NCBI GenBank assembly: GCA_025765595.1
Contig: JAIVFH010000032.1
Location: 124,001 to 188,000, forward strand
Reading direction: 5' to 3'
DNA length: 64,000 nt
From: Obelidium mucronatum
Taxonomy: Eukaryota > Chytridiomycota > Chytridiomycetes > Chytridiales > Chytriomycetaceae
Shown here: piece by piece, positions 1 to 13,684 of the stretch
How the letters are laid out: each line of letters opens with the position of its first letter
How positions within the stretch are numbered: position 1 is the stretch's first letter
The notes under the pieces: model-generated
What the model was told of the DNA's origin: nothing
What the model saw: the letters and a program-made list of their open reading frames with translations, nothing else
The model's database searches: none
Made by a program: the position numbers and the translations under genes

Positions 1-2
1 AG

Positions 3-1036
3 TCCAAAACAAAGACATCAAAACACTCTGCAAACTCAATCGAAGCACAACTGCAAACATTTGGTCTCGAATTATTCGATGTCTCTGGCGACGGAAACTG
101 TCTGTTCCGGTCTCTCTCACACCAACTTGACCACACCCAGAACAACCACGCCAAATACAGAGCTGACATTGTCAAACACATGAAGTTGAACAAGGATCTA
201 TACGCCCCGTTTCTGGATGAAGACGAAACAATCGACCAGCGGCTACGGCGGATGGAGAAACCAGGCGTTTACTGGCGATAACTTGGAGATTGTGGCCTTC
301 TCACGGGCGTTTAAAGTCGGAGTTGTGATTCATCAAATCGGACAACCCGTGTGGGTTGTGGACGCGTGTGGAGACGATGGACAAGGCTGGTGCAGAGGAT
401 CGTGCGATTATTCATATTGTTTACCATTCGTGGGAACACTATTCCTCTGTTATCCCTTCAACGAATCGTGCCTCTGAATCCGCATCTACATCTGCATCAA
501 ACAAGGGCTCTGTAAAAGAGTTGCCTTTATCCATCAAGGAACGTCTCGTTGTTTCGTCAATCCCAAAACACCTCGATACCCCTTCTGTCGAAACAGTTCG
601 AAGACTCCTCAAAGAATACAACGATGATATCGGTGCAGTGGTAGAAGCTTTTGTGGCTCAAGTCTACGCTGTTGATTACGATAACGAAAATGATTCGGCG
701 GGGCTTGGAAAACCGCTGGAGTCACATAATGGGAATACAGAAGTGAATATAGATATTATTCCTTCAGAACTGAATATCGAGGTTTCTGAACTCAAGAGTT
801 TGGAAGAACCCGAGCCTTCAATACCGAAAAAGAAAGACAAAAAACCTTCCGCCAAGGAATTGAGGGCACTCAAAAAGAAGGCACAAAAGGAAAATTCATT
901 GGTTAAAAAGCGGAACGCCAATAATACCCCAGAAATCGGAACCGACGTGAAGGTACTACACCCACAAACATCCAGTCTCGCCACTATGCAGTCCATCAAC
1001 AGCTTATCGCAAGAGCTCAAAGCAACGTTTATTTGA
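3..1036 (+). CDS. OTU-domain deubiquitinase, 5'-partial, frame-disrupted
   Basis: OTU-family cysteine protease expected to remove ubiquitin from proteins. The window opens inside the gene. The catalytic block DVSGDGNCLFRSLSHQL (Asp and Cys) is at about 79-130. The second half of the fold, NLEIVAFSRAF and VVIHQIGQPVW, follows, and the catalytic His block HSWEHYSSV is near 430. After the OTU fold comes a UBA-like helix segment (about 560-650) and a Lys-rich tail, the OTUD3-like arrangement. The reading frame changes twice by +1, near 273 and near 358, so no single frame encodes the domain. Homology runs straight across both points, so I read them as one-base insertions (error or mutation) rather than introns. 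Stop TGA at 1034. Confidence 0.75.
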
Positions 1037-1150
1037 TCGTAAAAATAATATAATGAGGGATCAGAAAACCAGGGTTTCTGATAACATTCGCCAATAAAAC
1101 GTGGTGGTGCTTGGTTTTTTCTCTCAATTTCTCACATCCAAACAAAACAA

Positions 1151-3257
<2,107 letters not shown>

Positions 3258-3923
3258 AATAACCAGGGGAAACTCTTTTTGTTATAGTTATTGTTTTTTT
3301 TTTTTTGTTTATACAAGCTGGAAGTAAATATCGCCCCTGTTCCATTTGACTTATGACGTTTGAACCTACACCGCCAACCTTCTTTTCCGATAGAATTAAA
3401 CTACTGTAGAACAGAGTTTCGATCGTTGTGTACTGTGTTCCATCGAATAGTCGATCGAATTATGAACAATAGAATTTCGACGTAGGTATTCGAAAATAAT
3501 TTCCAATCCATCTGAATAACTCACTTTCGAACCGCTTTCCTCGTCAGCGGACTTGGAGGGGATGTTCCCTCGGAACCCAAGTCTCAAAGGAATAAGAAAG
3601 TTCGCCCGCCCGAAAGAATGCGGAATCTGGGAAACTCTTTACTAAGAACCACATATTCCCTTTACAGTCTCGTTTGGCCGTCAATACTTTGTGCTACGTA
3701 TATTTAATTTACACATATTTGATGCCCAACACAATTCCATCCTCCAAATACTAATGTCGAACGTTTTGAACCTAGGCCCTTTTTCTGTGGTGCATGGCAA
3801 AGCAAAATTTTCCAATTTCTTTTTTTTCTTCTTGAACTTTCGAAATTTTTTTTCCGACCCAAGTATAAAATTTGTAAATTGTAATTTTTTTTAATCAGAA
3901 AAGAAAAAAGGCCCGAGAAAACA
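3258..3923. other. Intergenic region, no gene seen
   Basis: AT-rich spacer with long T runs near 3294-3306 and 3815-3890. No open frame resembles a protein. It holds the 3' end of the phosphoglucomutase transcript and the promoter of the MFS gene. No tRNA-like fold noticed. Confidence 0.5.
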
Positions 3924-5761
3924 ATGTTCCAGGCAGCATCATCCGCTCCAGCGACGGAGTCGACTCAACTTCAGGTGCTGGCCGAAAGGCTTGATCTACC
4001 TCTTCAAGACAGTGACTTGAAGGCTCCGACTACCGCTGAGGACGCTCCAATGGTTATATTGAAGCCTGTCCAATTTATAGCCGCTGTAATTGGATCCCTA
4101 GACGTGACGATTTTCGCCACAGCATTGAAAGCAATTGTCGGCGAGTTTGGAGACCAAGAACTTGTGCCATGGATCGGTAAAGGAAAGAAAAAAAGTACCG
4201 CTTCTTATCTAACGAAAACAAAAAAAAAATGATACTTTAAGCAAGCTCATACATGATGCTCTCAGCCTCATCCGGTATTCTATATGGGAAACTATCCGAC
4301 GTCTTTGGCAGGCGTCCCGTATATGCTCTATCCATGTTCTTTATGTTGCTTGGATCGTTGATTTGCGCCGTGTCTCAAAACATGCAAGTTTTGATTGTCG
4401 GGCGAGCTATTTCGGGGTTTGGGTGTGGTGGTATCCAAGCCGTGGTTTTGATTATTTTGACTGACTTGGTTACGTTTGAAGCTAGAGGGTATGGGCAACT
4501 CACTCACAAACATGCTTCGACTTATTTGATATGAAACTGTTTTTGATCTTTTTTTTTCGCATAGGAAATACCAGTCATTGATGGGTGCTACCATCGGCTT
4601 GTCCATGATTCTGTTATTGGTGGCGCAATCACTGACAATACAAGCTGGCGATGGTGCTTCTACATTAATCTACCCCTGGGAGCTATAAGCTCCGTCTTGG
4701 TACTCCTTTTCTTGAAAACTCCGCCCCGAAAGCTTTCATTTGCTGACGCAATGACTCGTATTGATTGGCTTGGCTCATTCTTGGTATTCTTTGCCATTTT
4801 GAGTTTCATGACTCCTTTACAATTGGGAGGCAGTCTTTGGGCTTGGAATTCGCCTCAAGTTATTGTGTTGCTTGTTTGTTCGTGTGGAGATGAAAGCAAG
4901 TCATGCAATCATTCCGCCTGGGTTGTTTACAAACTGGAATGTGCCTGCTCTTATCGCGATTGTATTCTTTCTTGGAGCTGTTTTTCTGACAGTGGTTACT
5001 TTTTTTCCGTGAGTTTTTACTTTCGCTATGTTTTCTAGAGGTTTGAATTCTCAAAAAACCGCTTTTGCCCCAAACGAATTAGATTTTTCTTTCAAATCAT
5101 TCGTGGCTATTCTGCGACAGAGGCTGGGTCCGCGTTAACTCCAACCCTGATTGGATTGATTGTTGCAACCATTGCATGTGGAATCATTGTCTCGAAAACT
5201 GGAAACTACACGCGATTCTTTTATTTCGGGCCTTTGCTGGTTATTCCAGGGACAGTTCTTTGCTCTCGCTTGTCTGAAAATTCTTCAAATGCTGAGCTGA
5301 TTCTGTATCAGGGAATTCTCGGTTTAGGGTTGGGCACAATGTTCCAAATGAGAACTCTGGCATTACAGTCTTCGGTAGCCAAAAAACACATGGCAACAGC
5401 GACAAGTATCGCTAGTACTCTCCTTGCGTTGGGGGGTGCTGTCGGGGTTGCCATGACCGGCACCATTTTGAATAACTTGGTGGACCGCTATTCGCAAAAC
5501 CAACCAGCCTTGACAAAGATTCTCGCGAGTACAAGTGAAATGGCTGGGGTTTCTACAAACGCGCAAAATATCTTGGCTCTTTCTGCTGCATTGAAAGCGA
5601 TTGGCAAGACGACTCCCGAGTTGGCAAATGTCACTGGCGAGGCTGTTGTGGAGTTGGCGCACGCGTTCAACCAGGCTTTTGAAACTGCCATGTTGTCACT
5701 TCTTCCCTTCCCTATTTTGATTCTAGTGTTGGCTTTTGTGTTGAGGAACATCAAACTGTGA
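3924..5761 (+). CDS. DHA2-type MFS drug/H+ antiporter, frame-disrupted copy
   Basis: Multidrug exporter of the 14-helix DHA2 group (Azr1-like), plasma or vacuolar membrane. Signature segments are GSLDVTIFATALKAI (helix 1), LYGKLSDVFGRRPVY (motif A), VGRAISGFGCGG, SWRWCFYINLPLGA and TPLQLGGSLWAW. Introns 4177-4241, 4489-4564 and 5009-5082 are well formed. In exon 3 the frame is lost twice relative to the intact paralogue at 48083: about four bases seem to be missing near 4607, and about 26 bases near 4880, where a helix segment is gone. The rest stays homologous to the stop. It may be a decaying copy or carry sequence errors; the second deletion is too large for a simple base-call error. Only 27 bp separate its stop from the next gene. 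Confidence 0.75.
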
Positions 5762-5788
5762 TTTCAAATCATTCAGAAATAAACGCAC

Positions 5789-6385
5789 ATGTTCAGCTTC
5801 TTCGCCCCGAAGGCCGCGCCGCCAATGCCTGCGGCCGAGTACTGCACCGCCACGGGCTGCTCGCCGAACGCGCTCAGCGCGCGGCCGAACTACGCCGGCT
5901 TCCCGGTGCTCGGCGACGAGTCCCTGATGGCGCCCAAGAACCACGGCTCGTGCACGGCGCCGCCGATGGCGCCGCTGCGCTTCGGCGCCGACGCGGCCAC
6001 GGCGCGGCGCATCTGCTGCCACAACCGCCACTACGCCGAGCGCGCGGGCTCCTTCCTCGGCACCGACTGGCTCGCCGCCGTCTCGCGCTCCGAGCCCACA
6101 ACCTACTACGACTCCGTGTCCGGAAAGCCGCTGTTCCGCGCGCCGATCGGGCGCTCGTTCGACGACTTTCTGCGCGAGAGCAGCGCACACGGGTGGCCGA
6201 GCTTCAGGGACTCGGAAGTCGTGTGGGACAATGTGCGCGTTCTCAGGGACGGCGAGTGTGTGAGCACCACGGGAACCCACTTGGGCCACAATATTCCCGA
6301 CGGGAAAGGGAACAGGTATTGCATCAATCTGGTGTCGGTGGCGGGCAGTCCTGTTGCTGGTGTTGCCGAACGCGCCGAGTTGTGA
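5789..6385 (+). CDS. MsrB-like (SelR/Mss4-fold) protein
   Basis: Intact 198-codon, single-exon gene. The C-terminal half (residues about 107-190) carries PIGRSFDDF, GWPSFRD, GTHLGHNIPD and NRYCINLVSVAG. The order GWPSF, HLGH, RYCIN is that of methionine-R-sulfoxide reductase B, in which the Cys of RYCIN is catalytic. The paired CxxC zinc motifs of classical MsrB are not obvious; a CC pair occurs near residue 73. Role as a methionine-sulfoxide repair enzyme is inference from these motifs. The first 400 bases are very GC-rich and composition falls toward the 3' end, unlike the AT-rich MFS gene 27 bp upstream. Confidence 0.6.
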   Translation: MFSFFAPKAAPPMPAAEYCTATGCSPNALSARPNYAGFPVLGDESLMAPKNHGSCTAPPMAPLRFGADAATARRICCHNRHYAERAGSFLGTDWLAAVSRSEPTTYYDSVSGKPLFRAPIGRSFDDFLRESSAHGWPSFRDSEVVWDNVRVLRDGECVSTTGTHLGHNIPDGKGNRYCINLVSVAGSPVAGVAERAEL

Positions 6386-6448
6386 GGAAAACAAACACGC
6401 AATACAACCAGAATCTTACAATACTATGCTCTCTTTTTTTTTGCTCTC

Positions 6449-7792
6449 TCAAAACCCAAGAATAAATAAATCACCATCCCCATTTCCAATTACAAGATGA
6501 CTTGACCCAACAATACAAGCACAAGGATTCGAAATGCGAACAAGGTTCATGCCTTTCATGATGGTTTTTTTCAGTTCCGATACCTGCACAAACTGGTCAT
6601 TGTGAGGCTTATATTCCCAGAACGAAATTCCAGTTTTATGGACAAGAATGAAGGAGTTGTTGTAGACAGAAAATGCAGGAGACTGAACGTTCAGAACTAT
6701 GGCATCAGACTTGATGCTTTCTTCTTGCTTGTGGAGAGTCGCGGGCGAGTTTTGCGAGTACGAGATTTTCGCAAGAGTGGTGCCACTTGTGGCAACCATA
6801 AGAGTTTCCGTGAGAACAAGGGAATGTATAGGATATTCGACTCGAATAACGCGAAGCAGGGTCCACGGACCGTCGGATTGAATACACGAGGGATTGTTGG
6901 CTTTCCAAATGGATAACAGGCGGTTGGAAGACACAACCATGATTTCATCTCGTTTTTGGATAATATTAATCCTGCCGCTTGAATGAACTGTAGAAGTAGC
7001 AACCACCTGACCTCTTTTGAAGTTGTAGGTTTGAAGAAGGCCATCGGCACTTCCGGTTATGATGTAGTTGCGATCAACCAGAATCGCGTCAACAGCTTGT
7101 ATATTTCGAGCGTATCTTTGCTGTCGAGGTGTCCAATGCTTGATCAACGTGTCAAAAATGACAGCATACCCCAACGTGGACACCTCAAAAATGGCAACAT
7201 GTCGATCAAAGCAGCCAACAGCGATCCAAATACACTGGTTATTCAATGACCATTGCGCATCCATACAAGACACCATCGCACCGCCAACATCAACTTGAAA
7301 ATGCGCCATTCTTTCACCTTTCATGTCCGACACCTCAACAACGCCATTTGTACCAACAGATACAATCAGCTGATCCCTAATTTCCCAAGAACGACTTGAA
7401 CGCTCTTCAATGCCACAATTCTTGAATTATGAAGATTGAGCTTCTTTGGTTGCCGGGGCTTTCAGTTTTAAACTCCTCCATCGATTGTATTGGGGAACGC
7501 TTTGCTTTGCTTCCTTGTATGGATCTGGTTCATCCATCAGCTTGGCGGCGGAGGCGGCGGCGGCAAAGGCATTCACACGATGTGAAAGGGCAACGTGTTG
7601 CCAGATTGTTTTATCGTCGACTAGGGTGTTCCAGGCTCGGCTGACTCGGGTTGCTGATGCAAGGTCTTTTGGGGATAGCAAGAACAAGATCTGTTGGGCG
7701 ATTTCTGTCGGAATGAGAGACAGAATGTCCCTTTTGAAGGTGGCGCCTTGATCTTGAAGCAATGGAAGTCGGTTGAATGGGGTAACCAACAT
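6449..7792 (-). CDS. F-box/WD40-repeat protein, frame-disrupted
   Basis: Likely substrate-recognition subunit of an SCF ubiquitin ligase. The N terminus has an F-box (LIPTEIAQQILFLLSPKDLA and RVSRAWNTLVDD, about 7600-7710). The rest is a WD40-type propeller, for example NQCIWIAVGCFDRHVAIFEV and YIITGSADGLLQTY, ending in HLVIGNGDGDLFIL. Two indels separate the F-box frame from the propeller frame: an extra base near 7430 and a missing base in a G/A run near 7377. The paralogue just downstream on the same strand shows what the uninterrupted reading should be. The stop lies 60 bp from the converging MsrB-like gene. Confidence 0.7.
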
Positions 7793-7861
7793 TACAACGA
7801 ACCTTTGGAGCAGAAAAAAAAACCAAGCATGAATGCATGTATTTAATCTATTTAGTAATTC

Positions 7862-9241
7862 TTATTGTTCTAGAACCCAAGAATAAACAAATCTACCGTT
7901 CCCATTTCCAATTACTAAATGACTCGACCCGACAACACAAGCACGCGGATCTGAGACGCGAAGATTCATTCCTTTGATCATGTATCCTTCTAGCTCCGAT
8001 AACTGCACAAACTTGCGTTTGTGTTGGTTGTATTCCCAGAATCCAATTCCCATGTTGTCCATTATGATGAAAGATTTGCTGTAGACGGAGAATGTTGGGG
8101 ATGAAGGAGCGGATGAGAAGTGTAAAATCAAGCTTCTGTCGTGAATAGATCCTTCTTGTTTGAGGATGGTGAGCGAGTCTTGGAGATGTGAGATTTTAGT
8201 GAGAGTAGGTCTTGGTGCACGCGATAACGTGGGTTTCAGTCAGGACAAGTGAGTGAATAGGATGTGAGAGTGTGAGCGTATGATGCAAGATCCACGGACT
8301 GTCTGATTGAATAGGGTGATGGATTCTGGTTCGCTTTCCAGATGGATAATAGGCAATCGGTGGACGATACGACCATGATTTCTTGTCGTTTTTGAATATG
8401 ATTAATCCGACCGTTTGAGTGAATCGATGGAAGTAGCAATCATTTGAGATTCTTTGAAATTGTAGGTTTGAAGAACACCGTCTGCACTGCCAGATATGAG
8501 GTGGAGGTCCGAATCAACAAGTATCGCCTGTAACAGCATTCATATGGAGGACATATGCATCTTGATAAGGCGTGCATGTTTTAGTCACCTTGTGGTGACT
8601 GTCTTGCTTGGATGAAACGCGTACAACCAAAACCGGCTACATGTCGCGAAAAGCCGCCAACAGCGATCCAAATACACTGCTCCTCCAAAGACCATTGAGC
8701 ATCCATACATGAAACCGCACCCACAGTGGCAACAGTCAATTTGCCAGTGACTCATTCTTGTTCCATTCAAGTCAAATAATTCAACAACTCCATTCGCACT
8801 TGCAGATACAATCCACTCTTCCCTGACTTTTCAAATGAGTACTTGAACATTCTTTAATGCCACGATTCTGGTGCTGTGAAAATGCAGCTTCTTTGGCGCC
8901 ATTTTGGGTGTAAACGACCTCCATCGTTTATGTTGCGCGACTCGTTGCTTGGCTTCGTTGTATGGATCCTCGACCGCGACACATGCATTCGCGGCATGTG
9001 TAGACGCTACATGTTGCCAGATTGTGCTGGCGTCGACCAGCGCATTCCAGTCTCGACAGACACGGGCTGCTGAAGCAAGGTCTTTTGGGTCCAGCAAGAA
9101 CAGGACTTGCTGTGCGATTTCGGTCGGCAGGAGCGACAGAATGTTCTTTTCTGAGATTGCGCGTATTACGTGTTGATGAAGTGCAAGCAGGTCTGTGAGC
9201 GAGAGTTGGCTGACAGTGTGGAGCAAGAGTTGACGTGACAT
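7862..9241 (-). pseudogene. Decayed tandem copy of the F-box/WD40 gene
   Basis: Same order of homologous blocks as the neighbour: F-box (LLPTEIAQQVLFLLDPKDLA, about 9080-9150), the linker RIVALKNVQV, scattered WD40 blocks (MSHWQID, ECI-WIAVGG-like, IMVVSS, SIWKANQN) and the terminal block HLVIGNGNG near 7900. The open frames are short. An in-frame TGA replaces an expected Gly codon just after VQVLI (about 8836), and at least four further frame changes occur between 8770 and 8130. This is heavier damage than the single-base insertions elsewhere, so decay is the better reading. The ATG at 9241 lies 38 bp from the divergent HVA22-like gene. Confidence 0.65.
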
Positions 9242-9279
9242 TTCTGTTTTGGAAACACCGACACACAAACCACAGCCCG

Positions 9280-10191
9280 ATGATGGGCCGCGACCGCATT
9301 CCGCTCATGATTCCCGTCTCGCGCATCAGCGAAGTCAGCGACGCCAGCGCCGCGCCGAAGAAGAAGTCGCTGCTGGCGTTCTTTGTCGCCAAAGACAACT
9401 GGCAGCAGCGCCGCAGCGTCCGCGCCGCTTCGGCCGCCGCGCTGCCCGCCGTGTCCGAACAGCAGCGCGTGTCCGAACAGCCCGTGTCCGAACACGAAAG
9501 CGAAGGCGAAAGCGAAGGCGACTCGCCCATCTCAGACCCACGTGCGCCGCCAGCTGCAGCGGCTCAGCCGCAACAGCGACCTGGCGCCGTACCTCGGCTA
9601 TCTGCATGCATTGGCGCGGGTCCTGCATCTCGTCGAAAAGTACGCCCACAGCTTCCCGCTGCTGATGCATCTGTACAGAAAGTACGAAGTGCCCCCTCTG
9701 ACCCAAGCTGCGCTGATCGCCCCGGCGGCACTCTCCGTATTCCGGAGAGCCATGCAGCACCACGCTCGTCTTGTCTCCAGTCTCTTTGGCGTTGCCTATC
9801 CGGCGCTCATGTCAGTCTTGGCGGTCGAAAGACCGCGTGATGGCGATGAGGAAAGATTGTTTACTTACTGTAAGTTATAGATTGACTGTTTTAAAACAGC
9901 AGAGTTAAATCTTGTTTGAACTTGTAGGGACCGCGTTTGGAATCTTTACAGTGTTGGATCATTTGTCTCCCCAGATTTTAGCCCTTTATCCTGCCTATTT
10001 CACAACGAAAATGTCGATACTTTACTGGCTTTATTCGAAGGAAGGATCTTTTCTAGTTTACAGAAAGTTTCTGCGGCCTTTGTTGGTCAAGGTATATTTT
10101 GTCTTTACAAGCATTCACTTGACTAACTGTTAACACCCGTCTTCTTCCACAGCACTTTTCAGCATTGGGGTACAAGGATGAAGCGGAGTAG
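9280..10191 (+). CDS. TB2/DP1/HVA22 (REEP/Yop1) family membrane protein
   Basis: Hairpin membrane protein of the reticulon-like group that bends tubular ER. The family core is clear: FGVAYPALMSVLAVE, then TYWTAFGIFTVLDHLSPQIL, then YPAYFTTKMSILYWLYSKE and YRKFLRPLLVKHF, spanning 9783-10160. Introns 9870-9927 and 10092-10152 are well formed. The first exon is very GC-rich and begins with a Ser/Ala-rich cytosolic stretch. It changes frame near 9484-9535, where a 52-nt GT-AG intron restores one frame; a one-base indel is the alternative. Divergent from the F-box copy with a 38-bp gap. Confidence 0.75.
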
Positions 10192-10277
10192 ATATTTAAG
10201 ATTAAAAAATGATAAATGGATCCCACGATTTCTCTATTTTGATATAAGACTAGTTTCATTTGAAATCAACCAACAAA

Positions 10278-11697
10278 ATGCACCACCTGTTTGTCCTCCA
10301 ACACGGTCTCTGGGGCGATGAAACGCACATGAACTTCATCATTGAAACCATCAAGCAAAAGCATTCATCAGAAGACATTGAGTTTCTCAACTGTGCTCTC
10401 AACACTGGCACAAACACGTATGCTGGAATTGACGGCTGTGGCCACATTCTCGTCAAACAGATCCTCGACCGCTTGAAAGATGAATCCAAGCCTCGCGTTA
10501 CTCATATTTCGTTCATTGGATACTCTTTTGGCGGCCTGGTTGTTCGCTATGCAATTGGTGTTTTGTTTGCAAAGGGCCTTCTTTGCTCTGGGTCTTCAAC
10601 TACACCATCAACAGAAGAGGCAAGCCTCGATGCAAATGAACCCAGATTGATTGCAACTCATTTCATTACATTTGCATCTCCCCATTTGGGTGCGCCAAGA
10701 ACATCTCCAGAGTCCGCCCTGAACCCAGTATTTAACAATGGGGCAGCCGTTCTCGCAGCTTCAACGGGAACCCAAATGGTTCTCAAAGATAAATCTTTTA
10801 GAGGAAGAAAGGCTATTTGTCTCCTTGCGGATCCCAATTTACCGTTTTGGCAAGGGCTTGAACTGGTAAGAATTTAAACCCTTCTACTTTTCCTATTTAT
10901 TCATCTAAACACAATCTTAGTTCAAAACCCGTGTCTGCTACGGAAACATTCTCTCCGACCCCCTCGTCCCACACTACACAGCAACAATCACCCCGCACCC
11001 ACAAGACCCAAAACCACTCACAAAGTCACAAATCAAAGCCCTCCAACCCATCGATCCATCGTACCCATCCATCGTCCACTTTGACGCGTCCAATCTCCCA
11101 TCGCCAGACCCACTCGCCGACGAAGCAGACAAGGAACCGCCCAAATCCGTACGCGAGAGAATCACAACCCCGCTGTTTTATTCCCTGTTTATCACAATCG
11201 CGTTGGTCGCGCTTGGGGGTCGACGGCTGTTTTGGGAGGGTATCAAAACAACACGCGTTGTAAAGAGAATTGCGACTGCTGGCAGTGGTTCGTCCCGTGT
11301 GGTAGCGGCTTCACGACCACCGAGCAGCTCCTCGGCAAGGCTAACTAGAACTTGTGGCGACGCGTCTCAAATTTCCGGGGAATGGAGTAGTGCTGTTGGG
11401 TATCACAGTTTCGGATGGTTAGAATCCTGGACGACTGAGAGTAGCTATTCTCGGTCGGTTTCAGAAGAAGGAGAAGGAGGAGAAGAGGAAATCGAGGTGG
11501 GAGTTCAAGGCGGAGGTGGAGACGTGGGAGAGAAGGATGTTCAAGACTATGCTGTTAGACAGCTGTCGAAGCTTGCTTGGGATCGTGTTCATGTAAAGAG
11601 TGGGTTCCAAAGAGCGCATGCAACGATTATTAGAAGGGCGGATAACTTTAAGGGGAATGAGGATGTTGTACAGCATTTCGTTGATACGTATCTTTGA
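10278..11697 (+). CDS. DUF676 serine lipase (ROG1-like)
   Basis: Predicted lipid or monoacylglycerol hydrolase of the alpha/beta-hydrolase fold. Starts with HHLFVLQHGLWGDETHM, the oxyanion strand typical of the family, and has the nucleophile elbow GYSFGG (Ser, about 10528). FITFASPHLGAPR follows. One intron at 10866-10920 joins two exons in frame. The second exon encodes the rest of the fold, a hydrophobic helix LFYSLFITIALVALGG (about 11175) that could anchor it in a membrane, and a Gly/Glu-rich tail ending DVVQHFVDTYL. Fully open with no indels. The catalytic His is probably in DPLVPHYTA, as in relatives. Confidence 0.85.
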
Positions 11698-12922
11698 TGG
11701 TGGTAATAAAACCATAAAAAAAAAAGCAAAGAGAGTGTGTATGTGTATGATTACACTCATATACCGTCATTGAACAGGTAAGAAACCAATTCTGAGTCTT
11801 TCAAGATCACGCATAGCACTCAATTCTGAATAAAGTTTTCTTTTGACATGTTACAAAGTTGTAAAAGATGAATGTAGACTTTGCTTATTTTCCGGGACCC
11901 GTTATTTTTGGTGTGTTCATTTCACTCAACTTGAACGTTTCCAAGGTTGCATCAAAGCATTTTCGACATTGTGGGATTTAATGATAACTCCAAGGGCCCA
12001 CGGCGTTAATGAGAAAGCGTTTCCATCAAATGCACACCATTCTTTGGACCATGCATTCATTTTTTTCGCTTTGATTTGCTGAACAACGTCAAATAATGGG
12101 TTCATGATTCCAACAAAACCATCTTGATCTTTGTGAGACAGGTGAAGGGCCCAAAAGGGCAAGTAAAGATCTTTGGAAGTGGAATCTTTTGGCTAAGGGC
12201 TTTCAAAGGCTGAATCGCGTTTGAATGGCTTGGTCTGGGTATACCACACAAGCTTCAAATATACTATTTGGTTTGTTTTTTTTTTCCTCGCTCGGTAACA
12301 TATAAAACCTCGCTCTTTCTTATTTTAATAAAAAAATTGGTACCTACTCTCAAACTGCTTGCATTCTTTTGATGTTGATATCATTGCTCTTTTGCTAAAG
12401 TTGTTGAGCTTTACATTTTTGATAATTTAGGCTCCATGGTCACTGTCTTTTTATCAATTTCTATTTTCAGGGGGTTTTCAAACAATTCGCAAAGGTGTGA
12501 AAACAAAACAAACCAAAGCAATATACCCCTGAAATTGGTAATCGAGTTGAAAAAAAAAAGCCAACAAGAGACTAAAGCTGTGCGAAAATGTATTCTCACA
12601 TTCTTAATTGCTTTCTCATATTGCTTTTTTTTGCCCCAATTTGCAGCAACATCTGTGTAATGATATTTCGATCAACGTGGGTGCTGTTCAGAATTCCACC
12701 ACGGGAAATCAATCTCAGTTCTGTACTTGAGAATTGATTATAGATCTCGTCTGGAATATTTATCGTTGAATTAATCAACGGAGTGAATATTTCGTCGACT
12801 CATATTGTAGCAATGTGACAAATGAGGGTGAGTCATACTAACGCACTCAAAAAACAAAAAGGGTATAAAAAGGCCACCACCACCCACAACGAAACAAAAC
12901 AAACCAAAAAAAAAGAAAATCA
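11698..12922. other. Long intergenic region with one unassigned minus-strand frame
   Basis: A 1.2-kb AT-rich stretch. On the minus strand a 78-codon frame (11926-12162) has protein-like composition, with many Trp and hydrophobic residues and a block FSLTPWALGVIIKSHNVENA. It resembles the C-terminal end of a glycosyltransferase-type domain only vaguely and has no convincing upstream exons. It may be a gene remnant. The rest (12170-12860) shows nothing I can assign apart from the promoter of the next gene. Confidence 0.35.
12864..12870 (+). promoter_or_regulatory. TATA box of the small hydrophilic protein gene
   Basis: TATAAAA in the context GGGTATAAAAAGG, 53 bases before the ATG, followed by an A-rich leader of CAAAACAAACC type. 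Such a strong TATA suggests a highly or conditionally expressed gene. Confidence 0.55.
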
Positions 12923-13157
12923 GATGCCACACGAAAAGCACGTCGAAAACAAGAACGACCACCAATCGCACGGAAAGTTCTCGAACCACGAACAAGTCAA
13001 GAAAGACGGCGCTGGAAAGTTCAATGTTGGAACTTTTGCAGATGAAATTGCCGAAGGCGCTTCCCACACATTTGATGCCGCGAAAGCTGCTGTCGGTGCA
13101 AACAAGGTCAACGTTGTGAATCAGGAAGAGTTTGAAAAGGCCAAGCCTAGCGCCTAA
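12923..13157 (+). CDS. Small hydrophilic protein of unknown function
   Basis: A 77-residue, His/Lys/Asp-rich soluble protein with no Cys, signal peptide or membrane segment. A central GKFNVGTFADEIAEGA block is followed by an Ala-rich helix (HTFDAAKAAVGANK). I do not recognise a domain. The strong TATA box, Kozak-like context (AAAATCAGATG) and low-complexity, charged composition recall small stress or desiccation proteins of fungi, but that is inference. The start at 12923 is the first ATG after the TATA-directed leader. Confidence 0.55.
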
Positions 13158-13246
13158 GATCCTTCTTTATACCCCAACCGAATAATATTCTGTATTTAAG
13201 CATTTCAAAATAAAAAGATTCGTTTTCTTTTTGTTTTGAATCTGAA

Positions 13247-13651
13247 ATGACCATTGTGAACCCATACTTTGTTGGAATTCCACACCCACTCCACCGCTCT
13301 TTCAATTCGTTCGACGAATTTTACCCGTTTTACCTTGGTAAGTGCGGCGCATATACATATGCTCATCAACTTTTGGTATTGAAATGAAAGTAAGGCGAGC
13401 ATCACAATCGCACAAGCAGACGGCTCCACTTTCTTGGAACAACACTAGCAATTGGAGTATCCACTACTGCTATAGTGTACGGAAGGCCAGAGCTTCTTAT
13501 TGGGGTTCCAATCGCTGGTTATTCTTTTGCTTGGTTGGGCCACTTTGCATTTGAAAAGAATTCTCCAGCCACTTTCAGATATCCTGTGTGGTCTCTTATG
13601 GGAGACTTCCGATTGTACTTTGAGATTTTAACTCGTCAAAGATCGTTTTAA
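13247..13651 (+). CDS. DUF962/Mpo1-like membrane protein
   Basis: Two-exon gene with one intron at 13338-13394, coding for about 115 residues. The family pattern is clear: NSFDEFYPFYLGEH, RRLHFLGTTLAIGVS, VPIAGYSFAWLGHFAFEKN and YPVWSLMGDFRLYFEILT. In yeast the relative Mpo1 is an ER dioxygenase that alpha-oxidises 2-hydroxy fatty acids from phytosphingosine. The conserved His residues (GEHH, RRLHF, LGHF) are the likely metal ligands. Short length matches the small DUF962 branch. No indels. An equivalent function in sphingolipid breakdown is likely but inferred. Confidence 0.85.
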
Positions 13652-13684
13652 AAAAAAGAATCCGAAATAAATCGTGAACTTTAC

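Noticed and set aside
5723..6394. Long antisense open frame (223 codons) over the MsrB-like gene
   Set aside because: Arg/Ala-rich composition typical of the complement of a GC-rich gene; the plus-strand frame has conserved MsrB motifs.
8830..8845. In-frame TGA in the second F-box/WD40 copy as possible recoding
   Set aside because: Other TGA codons act as normal stops in the window and the copy has many other lesions, so decay is simpler.
11926..12162. Minus-strand 78-codon frame as a gene
   Set aside because: Protein-like composition but no recognisable domain, no clear upstream exon and no counterpart nearby; kept only as a remark in the region entry.
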